Source: Aquisphaera insulae (lineage in GTDB: Bacteria > Planctomycetota > Planctomycetia > Isosphaerales > Isosphaeraceae). From it: a stretch of DNA of 64,000 nt. The translations under genes and the position numbers were made by a program. Positions 17,590 to 25,618 of the stretch are shown one piece after another (position 1 is the stretch's first letter; every line of letters begins with the position of its first letter). The notes below the pieces were generated by a model. That model saw nothing but the letters and a program-made list of their open reading frames with translations, was not told the origin of the DNA and ran no database searches. Where the stretch lies: the NCBI RefSeq assembly GCF_011064615.1, contig NZ_JAALJH010000016.1:1-64000 (forward strand), written 5' to 3'.

Positions 17590-18415
17590 TGTCGCCCTCC
17601 CGCAATTTCTTGCCCTGGTAGGTGGTGCCGATCACCCGGCCGACGGCCTGGTCCGGATCGACCGAAATCACGCTGATCTTGCCGAGGTATTCGGGGCGAG
17701 GGGTCTCGCGGAACATGTACAGCTCGTGGCCGATCGACAGGCCGTCATCCGAGCCGATGCTGATCTCCACGCTCCGGTTCGACGCGTCCACCCGCTTGAC
17801 CTGGCCGGTGACCGGCGGTGCGGCCTCGGTCCCCTTCACCGTGCTGATGTCGGTGGAGATCCCGTGCTGGGTCAGCAGCGACGTGAACTTTGCCACGCGA
17901 TCCTTCAGGTCCGCGTTGTTCTTGTTGGCCGTCTCCAGGATCCGCTCGAGCTCGCGGATGCGGTCGAAGAGCTCGGCCTGCTTGAGCTTGTACTCATTGG
18001 CCTGCTTCTCCACCGCCGCCCGCTTCTCGCGGAGCTGGATGGCCTCGTTGCGGCTCGCCTCGGCCTCGGCCAGGGCGGTCTTCGCCGTGGTCTCGGCGCT
18101 GGCGACCTGGTTTCCGACCCGGGTGATCTCCTGGGTCTTCCCCGTGTTCTCCGTCTCCAGCGACTTGACCTGGTCCTCGAGCTGCTTCGTCAGCGTCTGG
18201 AACTTGCCCTTCTCCGCCTCGAGGTCCTTCTCCGCCGCGGCGACCGCCGCTTTCGCGGAATCCAGCTCGGTCTGGAGCTTGGTGGCGACGGCCTTCTGGG
18301 CCTCGCTGGTCTTCTTCCAGTCCCTGGCGGTCGTGAAGACGACCGTCGAGATGCCCAGGAAGAGCAGCGACAGCGCCATGATGAGCATGACGAGGATCTT
18401 GCCTACGAATGTCAT
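17558..18415 (-). CDS. membrane-anchored coiled-coil protein with C-terminal beta domain
   Basis: 285 residues. An N-terminal membrane helix (about residues 5-28, FVGKILVMLIMALSLLFLGI) is followed by about 150 residues of heptad-rich coiled coil with high Ala/Glu/Lys (roughly 33-185). A C-terminal globular domain follows (about 195-285) with VTGQVKRVDASNRSVEISIG and a repeat-like second half. The C-terminal part resembles the short beta domains of MreC-like or cell-envelope scaffolding proteins, but I cannot assign a family. It is the first gene of a coupled pair with the small membrane protein. Confidence 0.78.
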   Translation of the reverse strand: MTFVGKILVMLIMALSLLFLGISTVVFTTARDWKKTSEAQKAVATKLQTELDSAKAAVAAAEKDLEAEKGKFQTLTKQLEDQVKSLETENTGKTQEITRVGNQVASAETTAKTALAEAEASRNEAIQLREKRAAVEKQANEYKLKQAELFDRIRELERILETANKNNADLKDRVAKFTSLLTQHGISTDISTVKGTEAAPPVTGQVKRVDASNRSVEISIGSDDGLSIGHELYMFRETPRPEYLGKISVISVDPDQAVGRVIGTTYQGKKLREGDIVSSTIKPRS

Positions 18416-18866
18416 GGTTCGATCCTACCATTCAAAGTAAGACGGCCTGCCGTGCTCCCGTGCGACATCGCCGCCACGAGTCGAGGATAGTTCCGGCCCG
18501 GACCGTAAATTCCCGGAGATGAGTCGGGGATGCCTCTGGCGGTTGTACCCCGCAAGGTTTGCGACCCTTGATTGAATGTAACTTCGCCAAACCTCCAGCG
18601 GCAAGTCATTTCCACGTCGGAACGTGAGCACCCGCAACGAGAAAGAACCCTTCCCCGCGCGCCTCCCGACTCCGGCTTGCCCAAATTTACCCCACTGCCG
18701 AGACGATGGCAAGTTACCCCATCGTCGGAAAGGTCGCTGCATCCCCTACCTTCATATCCGGGTAACCATTCAGATCTTATGTACTATACGTACGATCACT
18801 ATTTTCGTCAAGATCTTCCTGCGGTGTTCTCGATACGATCGGTCCGAAGTTGGAGGTTGAGTCGTG
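18416..18866. other. 451-base intergenic region, relatively AT-rich, no gene
   Basis: No plausible coding sequence. Composition shifts to lower GC toward 18680-18840. One perfect 8-bp inverted repeat (GACGATGG/CCATCGTC, 18702-18726, 9-base loop) lies downstream of the patatin gene and upstream of the coiled-coil gene. A symmetric-looking stretch GTACTATACGTAC occurs at 18780-18792. The promoter of the coiled-coil operon is expected here, but I cannot point to clear -35/-10 boxes. Confidence 0.5.
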
Positions 18867-21800
18867 CTAGCATGCGGACTGCCGTGGCTTGGCGACATCC
18901 GTCGCCTGTCCGGCAGCTTGTGGGTCTCTCGCCGAAGATCCTGATCGGAACCGGGACTGGCGCCGCCATTCGCACTCGATGGCACAGCCGATGTCGCAGC
19001 AATCGCCGGCCGAGTCCGGGTCGGTGGACCACCCGCTCGGAGCCGCCTCTCCTCGTGTGAGGTCATGGAGCGACGTTCGCATGACCGGATCGTGCATCAG
19101 CTCCGTCGCGATGTGCCGGCCGAGGAGTCGGTAGGTGTTCATCTTCGCGGGGGCGTAGAACTGATCGAGGGGATCGTCATCGGGGAACGTGGAGTCCGCG
19201 GCGGCGTGGAGGAGGCCGTCTCCCTCATCACCGGTCAGGGTCGGGCGGAGATAGACCAGCAGCCCTTCGGTCCCGTCGGGATAGAAGATCCGCGAGAAGA
19301 GATAATGTTCCTGGGCGAACGGATGGGCCGACTGAGACTGGTCCTTTCCCGCGGCCTCTTGCCGCCCCGACGCGTCCGACCCGAGCCCGAACGCCAGATT
19401 TCGAGCGGAGGCCCCGTCTCCGTTCGACGGGGGACACGTGCCAGGGTCTGACGAGATCCGCTTGCGGCCTTTCGAGCGGTTCACGGGGCGAACGAGGTCG
19501 AGTCCGATGGCCCCCCCGCGGTCGCAGCCCTCTCGGCCTCCCCTCGCGGCAAGCTGCTTCCTCTGCAGCCAGTGGCGATAGCCGTTCGAATTGAGGAAGG
19601 GTCCGAATTCGATGCCGTGTACCCCCGCCTGCTGGAGGACCTGGACGAGCGCATCGAAGCGATGCTCCGCACTCTCGGTCCGCTCTCCCTGGCTGCAATC
19701 CGACGCCACGATCAGCGAGCACCGGCGCTGCAGGAGCGCGTAGAGGCCCAGGTTCTCCACGTGCGCACCGTCGGTCAGCATGTAGCGGCTGTCGCCTCCG
19801 CAGTCGATGCCCAGCGATTGACCCACATGGAATCGCAGGCTCTCCCAGAGGCTCCGCCGCCTGTAACGTCCGGGGTCGTGCACCCAGTATCCGGTCTGGA
19901 TATTGAGGAGGTGGAGGATGGCGGAGAGGGCCGGATTCGCCATGGTCCCGGGGGAAAGGAAGGCCCCGGAGGTGGCCACCATGTTGCCGAGGTCCAGATT
20001 GTTGCGGCGGGTGAACGAGGTCGCGGGGGCATCGCCGTTGAGCCAGTAGCCGGTCTCTCCGGAGCCCGCACCCAGCGGCGAGAACGTGAAAATGTCCTCC
20101 GTGAGGCTCGGCTCATCCCCGAGCGAACGATTCCCCTCCAGGGTCGCGTTGATGAGCAAGATCGGCGCTCGCCGCTCCTGGGATCCGTCCCGGGAAGCGC
20201 CGCCGGCTCCGAACTCGTGGCCTCGGTAGGTCCGGCCCGCCGCATGGAGCCAGTAGCACGACTCGTCGCGGCGCATCCTGGGTGTCTTGATCCAGCCATC
20301 GACGACATGCCTGCGGTAGAATTTCTGGAGCCCGAAGGTATTCGGGTCGACCGCACAGCAGAGCACCCAGAGGGCGAGAGCGATGGCCGCGACCCGAGCC
20401 CTCGTCCACTGGTCCTCGCTCCACACGGCCCAGGCGAAGATCTGCTTTTCCTTGGCGTGACGATCCAGGATGAGGTTCGGGAGGTAGAGCCGCAGCGCCT
20501 CGCGGTTGTTGTTTCGGACGGCGGCGGCGAGGATCGTCCTCCGGCCTTCGCTCGCGCCCTCGATGGCGCCGGCAAGTCTCCGGGCGTTGACGCGATAGGC
20601 CTCCAGGCCGGCCTTCCAGGCCAGCAACATCTCGGGCGTGAACTCCCTCTGCCGATCGATGTCGATGGGTGCGGGCCCCTCGACCGACTCAAGCTTCGTG
20701 TAGAGATTGGGACGGTTCAGGACCCTGTCGGAGACCCCCCGGGAGATCGCGAGCTGGACCTGATCGGCGTGCGACAAAAGGTCGTACAGCCTCGAGGGGG
20801 CCCTGCTCGGATCGATCCCGTTCCGGCGCCACGGCGTCTCCGGCCCGAGCCGCATGAGGTAGGGGGCCAGGCGTACGATCCAGGGCATCGAATCGAGGAT
20901 CCGGATCTCCGCCGTCTCGGCCTTCTCCCGATGGAGCGGGAAGGGGACCTGATGCTCATCCTCGAGCCACGAGGAATCCGCGCCTGGGCCGGCCGCCCCG
21001 TCCTCGACCATCGGGCGTGCCGTCGCGTCGCGGGCCGACATCAGCGCGGCGGCGAACTCTCCCCATCCCGGGGCCCCGGGATCCTGCGCGTCCAGGGCGA
21101 TCTGATCCCAGGCCCGCTCCCAGTTCCGGAACTCCGACGGGTGCAGGGCCGCCGCGGGCAGGGAATCGCGCCACTCGTAGTAGCCCGACACGTTCTCCCT
21201 CGCCACCGTGCTGTACAGGACGAAGATCAGGAGCAGGATGAACCCGTAACTGCAGAGGAAGATCACCACGCGGAAGACCGGCTCCAGCCCCCATCGGCGG
21301 AGGAACGATTCCCCCTGCTTGCACTCGTGGCCCTCGATCGCACGCGCACTCTGGAAGAGCTTCCTCGGGAAGAGGAAGACGGCCGAGATCAGGCCCAGGG
21401 CCGCGACCGCCACGCGATAGAGCTGGTCGCCGAGATGGCCGTATCGCTGCCCCTTCTCGAGCAGGCCCTGGAGCTCCTCCGGCGTATCACCGTACGAATC
21501 GAACTTGATATCGTTGGTTGCGACCAGCCCCGCGAAGCAGAAGAGGGCGACGAGCATCGGCACGAGCAGGACGTTCTGGAGGCCCTTCGAGTGCTCAGAT
21601 TCCTCCAGGCTCGCGGTCGCCGATTCTCCCCCGACTCCCGACCGGGGAGGACCAATAGCCCGGAGGCTACGGACCACCCGGGACGCCAGGACCCTCAGGC
21701 AGAAGACGAGGATGGGGACGAAGAGGGCGATCAGGAACGCATACTGGAACCAGAATGGAAGTGCATGCCTATTCTCGTCGGGGACCTCCTCGTAACACAT

Positions 21801-22547
21801 CCAGACGGCCGCCACGTATCCGATCACGGCCAGCGCCGTGTAGACGAACCAGAGCCCTCGCCTGTGTTTAAGCAGGCTCGATGTGTGGAACCCATAGCCC
21901 GTCAGGAAGATCACCAGCGAGATCCAGAACGGGACGAATCCCCTCGTCAGATCGGTTCGGAGCCCCACGACGTACCAGAATCGGTTCGACGTCGGCGCGT
22001 CGAGGATCCGCAGGACGAACGCGATCGTGGCCAGGAGCCCGACGATCAGGGCCCCGGTCTTGAGGAGCTGGAACGCCACGCCGAGGAACCACGCCCCGAT
22101 CCCCCAGAGCCATCCGGGGACCGTCTTCGACGACAGGTCGACCCTCCCGAGCCAGGCGGCCCGGTCGCCCTCGTCCCACGGCCGGGCGGGCATCATGGAC
22201 ATCGCGAAGTGCCCGGCCACGTAACTACCGCCGGACACGCTCGAGACGTAGTCGAAGCACTCGAGGCAGCTCCGATCCAGGCTCGCGTCCCTGGCCGGGT
22301 GCATGGGCTTGCCGGGCGGCTCATGGGCCACGCGATCCAGCCCCTCGAGGAGGCCGAGATTGAAGCAGGCGGAACGGATCCCCCCGCCGGAAAGGCTCAG
22401 GCCCGTCGTTTCGAGGATCGAGTCCTCTCCCGTCACCCGCGACGCGGGCTCGAATCCCGCTCCACCCCTCGCCTGTCGGCGATCGACGATCTCCTCCGCC
22501 TCCGCCGCCTGGAATCGTCGGAAATCCACGGGATCGTCCGAACTCAT
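18867..22547 (-). CDS. large patatin-like phospholipase-family membrane protein
   Basis: 1226 residues from the ATG at 22547, which has GAGGGTGG upstream; a TTG start at 22592 is possible. The N-terminus has the patatin oxyanion motif GGGIR at residues 54-58 (LSLSGGGIRSACFNLGLLEG) and the nucleophile elbow S105 in SSVSGGSYVAG. The catalytic Asp of the dyad is in LTDGAHVENLGLY, at residue 926. Between them lie about 820 residues with several hydrophobic helices (about seven between residues 140 and 450, another near 720-732) and hydrophilic loops. The family hydrolyses acyl esters of lipids. The split layout suggests a membrane-embedded lipase or lipid-remodelling enzyme; the substrate is unknown. 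Confidence 0.85.
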   Translation of the reverse strand: MSSDDPVDFRRFQAAEAEEIVDRRQARGGAGFEPASRVTGEDSILETTGLSLSGGGIRSACFNLGLLEGLDRVAHEPPGKPMHPARDASLDRSCLECFDYVSSVSGGSYVAGHFAMSMMPARPWDEGDRAAWLGRVDLSSKTVPGWLWGIGAWFLGVAFQLLKTGALIVGLLATIAFVLRILDAPTSNRFWYVVGLRTDLTRGFVPFWISLVIFLTGYGFHTSSLLKHRRGLWFVYTALAVIGYVAAVWMCYEEVPDENRHALPFWFQYAFLIALFVPILVFCLRVLASRVVRSLRAIGPPRSGVGGESATASLEESEHSKGLQNVLLVPMLVALFCFAGLVATNDIKFDSYGDTPEELQGLLEKGQRYGHLGDQLYRVAVAALGLISAVFLFPRKLFQSARAIEGHECKQGESFLRRWGLEPVFRVVIFLCSYGFILLLIFVLYSTVARENVSGYYEWRDSLPAAALHPSEFRNWERAWDQIALDAQDPGAPGWGEFAAALMSARDATARPMVEDGAAGPGADSSWLEDEHQVPFPLHREKAETAEIRILDSMPWIVRLAPYLMRLGPETPWRRNGIDPSRAPSRLYDLLSHADQVQLAISRGVSDRVLNRPNLYTKLESVEGPAPIDIDRQREFTPEMLLAWKAGLEAYRVNARRLAGAIEGASEGRRTILAAAVRNNNREALRLYLPNLILDRHAKEKQIFAWAVWSEDQWTRARVAAIALALWVLCCAVDPNTFGLQKFYRRHVVDGWIKTPRMRRDESCYWLHAAGRTYRGHEFGAGGASRDGSQERRAPILLINATLEGNRSLGDEPSLTEDIFTFSPLGAGSGETGYWLNGDAPATSFTRRNNLDLGNMVATSGAFLSPGTMANPALSAILHLLNIQTGYWVHDPGRYRRRSLWESLRFHVGQSLGIDCGGDSRYMLTDGAHVENLGLYALLQRRCSLIVASDCSQGERTESAEHRFDALVQVLQQAGVHGIEFGPFLNSNGYRHWLQRKQLAARGGREGCDRGGAIGLDLVRPVNRSKGRKRISSDPGTCPPSNGDGASARNLAFGLGSDASGRQEAAGKDQSQSAHPFAQEHYLFSRIFYPDGTEGLLVYLRPTLTGDEGDGLLHAAADSTFPDDDPLDQFYAPAKMNTYRLLGRHIATELMHDPVMRTSLHDLTRGEAAPSGWSTDPDSAGDCCDIGCAIECEWRRQSRFRSGSSARDPQAAGQATDVAKPRQSAC

Positions 22548-22952
22548 CGCCACCCTCGTATCCGGATGTGGAGAACGCAACGGCCATGACAAGGCACATG
22601 AGGTCGCCTATTCTCGCATCCATGGCTCCTGGGGTTCCAGCAAAAATTTGATAAGATGCCGCCAGGCCGCCTAATCACGGATTTCCCCTGTCCGCATGAA
22701 GCTGGCCGGGCCCGACTTGCCGTCTCTCCGTCCTGTCGCGACGCATGCCGTGCTACTCGGGGAGGTCTGGTTATCCGTCGCGCTTCGACCCGCCGTGGCG
22801 TTGCGGGCCGCACCTGCGCCGGGTAGGTTGACGGCGAGGCGGCGATGAGGCCGACCCGCTCGGCGCGCCGCGATCCTCCGAATCCACCATCAAGGGCCGT
22901 CCCGGCGGGCGACGAGAGGTCGATCGCGGGGCGGTTCCCCGGGGAGGACGAC
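22548..22952. other. divergent intergenic region, no gene
   Basis: About 405 bases between the divergent patatin and DUF2961 genes. The only distinctive item is a short AT-rich patch around 22636-22680. A strong Shine-Dalgarno sequence (GGGGAGG) at about 22941-22947 serves the gene that begins at 22953. I see no promoter boxes or repeats I can defend. Confidence 0.5.
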
Positions 22953-24524
22953 ATGGGCCTTTCCGCACGCGTCATGGCCAGACCGGTGGTCTTCACCGTG
23001 GGGTTGCTCGCCGCGACCGCTCTCGCCAGGGGACAGTCGCCCGGGGACCTGTCGGATCTGTCGCGCCTGGAGCCGGGGCGGACGGCGGCCGTGAATTCAC
23101 TCTGGATCGAGAATCCGCTGTCGGCTCGGTTCAACGCCGCGAATCACGTGACCGTCGCCGAGATCGCCGGTCCCGCCCAGATCACGATGATTCACTTCGC
23201 CTTGCCCGCCAGCGAGGTCGGGGCCCCGATCCGCCGCCTCGATCGGGACGCCGTCCTGCGGATCTACTGGGACGGCGAGACGACGCCGAGCGTCGACGTG
23301 CCGCTGGTGGACTTCTTCTGCGACCCGGCCGGCCTGCGAGACCGGGTGAACACCGCCGTCGTGAACAAGAAACGAGGCTTCAACGCCTACTTCCCCATGC
23401 CCTTCCGCAAGTCGGCGAGGGTTGAGCTCGTCTACGACGGCCCGATCCCTCCCGGCGACGAGCTCTGGCGGATCATGCCCTGCTACAGCTACGTCATGTA
23501 TCGGGCCCTGGAATCGGTCCCGAGCGATCGCGGCTACTTCCACGCCTCGTGGCGCCAGGAGGCCCTCAAGCTGGGCACGAAGGACTACCTCGCGCTCGAG
23601 GCGAAGGGGAGGGGCAAGTTCGTCGGCTGGAACGTCAGCCTGCGGCTCCCGGGCCGGGATGGCTATCCCGTGGACATGAATGAGAAGTTCCAGGTCGATG
23701 GCGAAGACGTGCCTTCCGTCGAGCTCCAGGGGATCGAGGACTCGTTCGGCTTCTCCTGGGGCTTCCCGCCGGCCGAGAACGAGTTCCCGCTCACCGGGTA
23801 CTTCCCGTTCTTGAAGGGGGCCGCGGCCTATCGCTTCTTCGTCCAGGATGCGATCTCATTCGAGAAGGGCCTTCGGGTGACGATCGGATTCGGGGAGCAT
23901 GAGGATCCCATGTTCCGCCGCGAATTCTCGAAGTTCGGGACCGCTCTCCAGCTCTCGAGCACCTGCTACTGGTATCAGGTTGAGCCGCACGCCCCGCTGC
24001 CCGCATTACCCCCCTCGGCCGAGCGGAAACCCGGCCCCGAGGAACCGTTCTGGCCGGAGATCGAGCCGTTGCCGACGCCCCGCGAGCTGAGGGAACGGGG
24101 CGTGAAATTATACGTCTGCTGCGGCCGCCCGAAGGGAGAGGTGATCCTTGCCGAGCCCGGCTTCGCCCTGGCCGATGCGAAAGGCGAGACGTTCGCCGGC
24201 TGGCCGGGTTCGGTCTACTACTGCCGGTCCGGCGTGAAGGCCCTGGAGATGACCCTCCGCGTCCCGCCCGGCGCTCGCGGGATGGTGCGTCTCCACTTCC
24301 TCGACCCCGACCGGTTCCAGGGGGGACGAAAGCAGACGATCCTCGTCGCCGGCAGGTCGGTCGGCACCTTCGAGGGATTCGTCGATGGCCGCTGGATCGA
24401 GGTTCCCGTCTCCCCCGCCGACACCGCCGCCGGCGCCGTGACGATCCGCGTGGAGAATGCACGCGATGTCGGCAATGCAGTGCTCTCGATCGCGGAATGG
24501 GTGGAAGGGAAGAATTCAAGATGA
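22953..24524 (+). CDS. exported DUF2961 protein (glycoside hydrolase-like beta-sandwich)
   Basis: 523 residues from the ATG at 22953, placed by GGGGAGG five to six bases upstream; an earlier in-frame ATG at 22845 lacks such a site. A signal peptide (about residues 8-28, ending near ARGQSPG) precedes a DUF2961 core: WIENPLSARFNAANHVTVAE, PAQITMIHFALP, RLDRDAVLRIYWDGE and DVPLVDFFCDP. DUF2961 enzymes include GH172-type glycosidases acting on fructose- or arabinose-containing polymers. A C-terminal carbohydrate-binding-like segment follows. The stop overlaps the next gene as ATGA, so this is an operon with the GH5-like enzyme. Confidence 0.85.
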   Translation: MGLSARVMARPVVFTVGLLAATALARGQSPGDLSDLSRLEPGRTAAVNSLWIENPLSARFNAANHVTVAEIAGPAQITMIHFALPASEVGAPIRRLDRDAVLRIYWDGETTPSVDVPLVDFFCDPAGLRDRVNTAVVNKKRGFNAYFPMPFRKSARVELVYDGPIPPGDELWRIMPCYSYVMYRALESVPSDRGYFHASWRQEALKLGTKDYLALEAKGRGKFVGWNVSLRLPGRDGYPVDMNEKFQVDGEDVPSVELQGIEDSFGFSWGFPPAENEFPLTGYFPFLKGAAAYRFFVQDAISFEKGLRVTIGFGEHEDPMFRREFSKFGTALQLSSTCYWYQVEPHAPLPALPPSAERKPGPEEPFWPEIEPLPTPRELRERGVKLYVCCGRPKGEVILAEPGFALADAKGETFAGWPGSVYYCRSGVKALEMTLRVPPGARGMVRLHFLDPDRFQGGRKQTILVAGRSVGTFEGFVDGRWIEVPVSPADTAAGAVTIRVENARDVGNAVLSIAEWVEGKNSR

Positions 24525-25573
24525 AAGCACATTCCAGCGCTTCTCGCCGAGATGCCCTCCGGGCGGCCGCGGGGATCATCGCCATGGCGTCGGGCCTCCG
24601 GTCGGCGGCCTCGTGCGCCGAGGGGCCGGCGAAGCTGCACCGGTATGAGGATTACGGCTGGCTCCGGGGCTTCAATGTGGTCCCGTCCTGGGGGGCCAGG
24701 ATCGAGGACGCCTGGTGGTTCTACGACCCCGGCCGGATGCGCGCGGAGCTTGCCCCGGCGACCCGGATGCATGCCAATTGCATCCGCCTCTGGATCGAAT
24801 TCACGGCCTGGATGCGCGACCCGGAGAAGGTTACGGCCGCCTTCCTGGACGCGGTGGCCGCCATCGCCGAGGCCGGCATGAAGGCGATGCCCTGCCTCTT
24901 CAACCGCTGGCACGACGACCGGTATGACTACGGGGGGACCTATACCGAGACCCTCTTCCGGGACTGGACCCCGCAGCTCGACTACGTGCGATCGCTCGTG
25001 AAGCCCCTGGCGGCCGACGACCGGGTGCTCGCCTGGGACCTCTGCAACGAGCCCCAGGCCCAGGGGCTGGAGTCGCCCGTGGATCGCAAGGAGCACGAAT
25101 GGCTGACGGCCGTGGCCGCGGCGGTTCGCGCCGGAGGGGCTCGTCAGCCGATCCTGATCGGCACGATGTCGGGTCGGAATGTCGAAGTGTATGCCCCGTT
25201 GGTGGACGTCCTCTGCGGCCATCCCTACGCTCATGATCGGGCGGCCCTGCGTGCCCGTCTCGATGAAATCGAGACGCAGCGAAAGGCATGGAAGAAGCCG
25301 TTCCTGGTCAACGAGTGCCTGCCGGGGAGTCTCGACGACATGGCCCGAGCGGCGATGATTCGCTTCTCGACCGAGATGCTCGCGGCGGCCGGAGTCGGCT
25401 GGATGGGCTGGGCCCTCCGCGAAGGCCGGGCGATCTCGACCCGCCGCGATCGGTACGACGGCAACGGCCTGAACGGCCAGGGATTTCATCCCTTCGTTAC
25501 GGCCGCCGGCAATCTTCGGGGCGGCCTCGAGTTTCTCACCGAGCCGCCTGCCCGCCGGCCGCCTTGGGGATGA
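24521..25573 (+). CDS. exported GH5-like glycoside hydrolase (Tat-type signal)
   Basis: 350 residues from the ATG at 24521, which overlaps the previous stop as ATGA. The N-terminus looks like a twin-arginine export signal (SASRRDALRAAAGIIAMASG). The TIM-barrel shows both clan GH-A glutamates: E177 in DLCNEPQ as acid/base and E265 in FLVNECLPG as nucleophile, separated by a typical distance. Conserved RLWIEF and GHPYAHD also fit. It probably acts on a polysaccharide together with the DUF2961 protein in the periplasm or outside the cell. The exact subfamily and substrate are not readable from sequence. Confidence 0.85.
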   Translation: MKAHSSASRRDALRAAAGIIAMASGLRSAASCAEGPAKLHRYEDYGWLRGFNVVPSWGARIEDAWWFYDPGRMRAELAPATRMHANCIRLWIEFTAWMRDPEKVTAAFLDAVAAIAEAGMKAMPCLFNRWHDDRYDYGGTYTETLFRDWTPQLDYVRSLVKPLAADDRVLAWDLCNEPQAQGLESPVDRKEHEWLTAVAAAVRAGGARQPILIGTMSGRNVEVYAPLVDVLCGHPYAHDRAALRARLDEIETQRKAWKKPFLVNECLPGSLDDMARAAMIRFSTEMLAAAGVGWMGWALREGRAISTRRDRYDGNGLNGQGFHPFVTAAGNLRGGLEFLTEPPARRPPWG

Positions 25574-25618
25574 CCGCGGCGTTCCGGACGCGGCAATTTC
25601 CACTCGCCCGGGGCTCCT

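Noticed and set aside
22442-22470. tRNA 3'-end-like stretch (GCGGG-CTCGAAT-CCCGC)
   Set aside because: It lies inside the patatin coding region and no matching acceptor or anticodon arms are found upstream.
19572-22589. very long antisense frame (about 1005 codons) opposite the patatin gene
   Set aside because: It is a shadow of the real gene in GC-rich DNA, lacks domains and is explained by the codon bias of the opposite strand.
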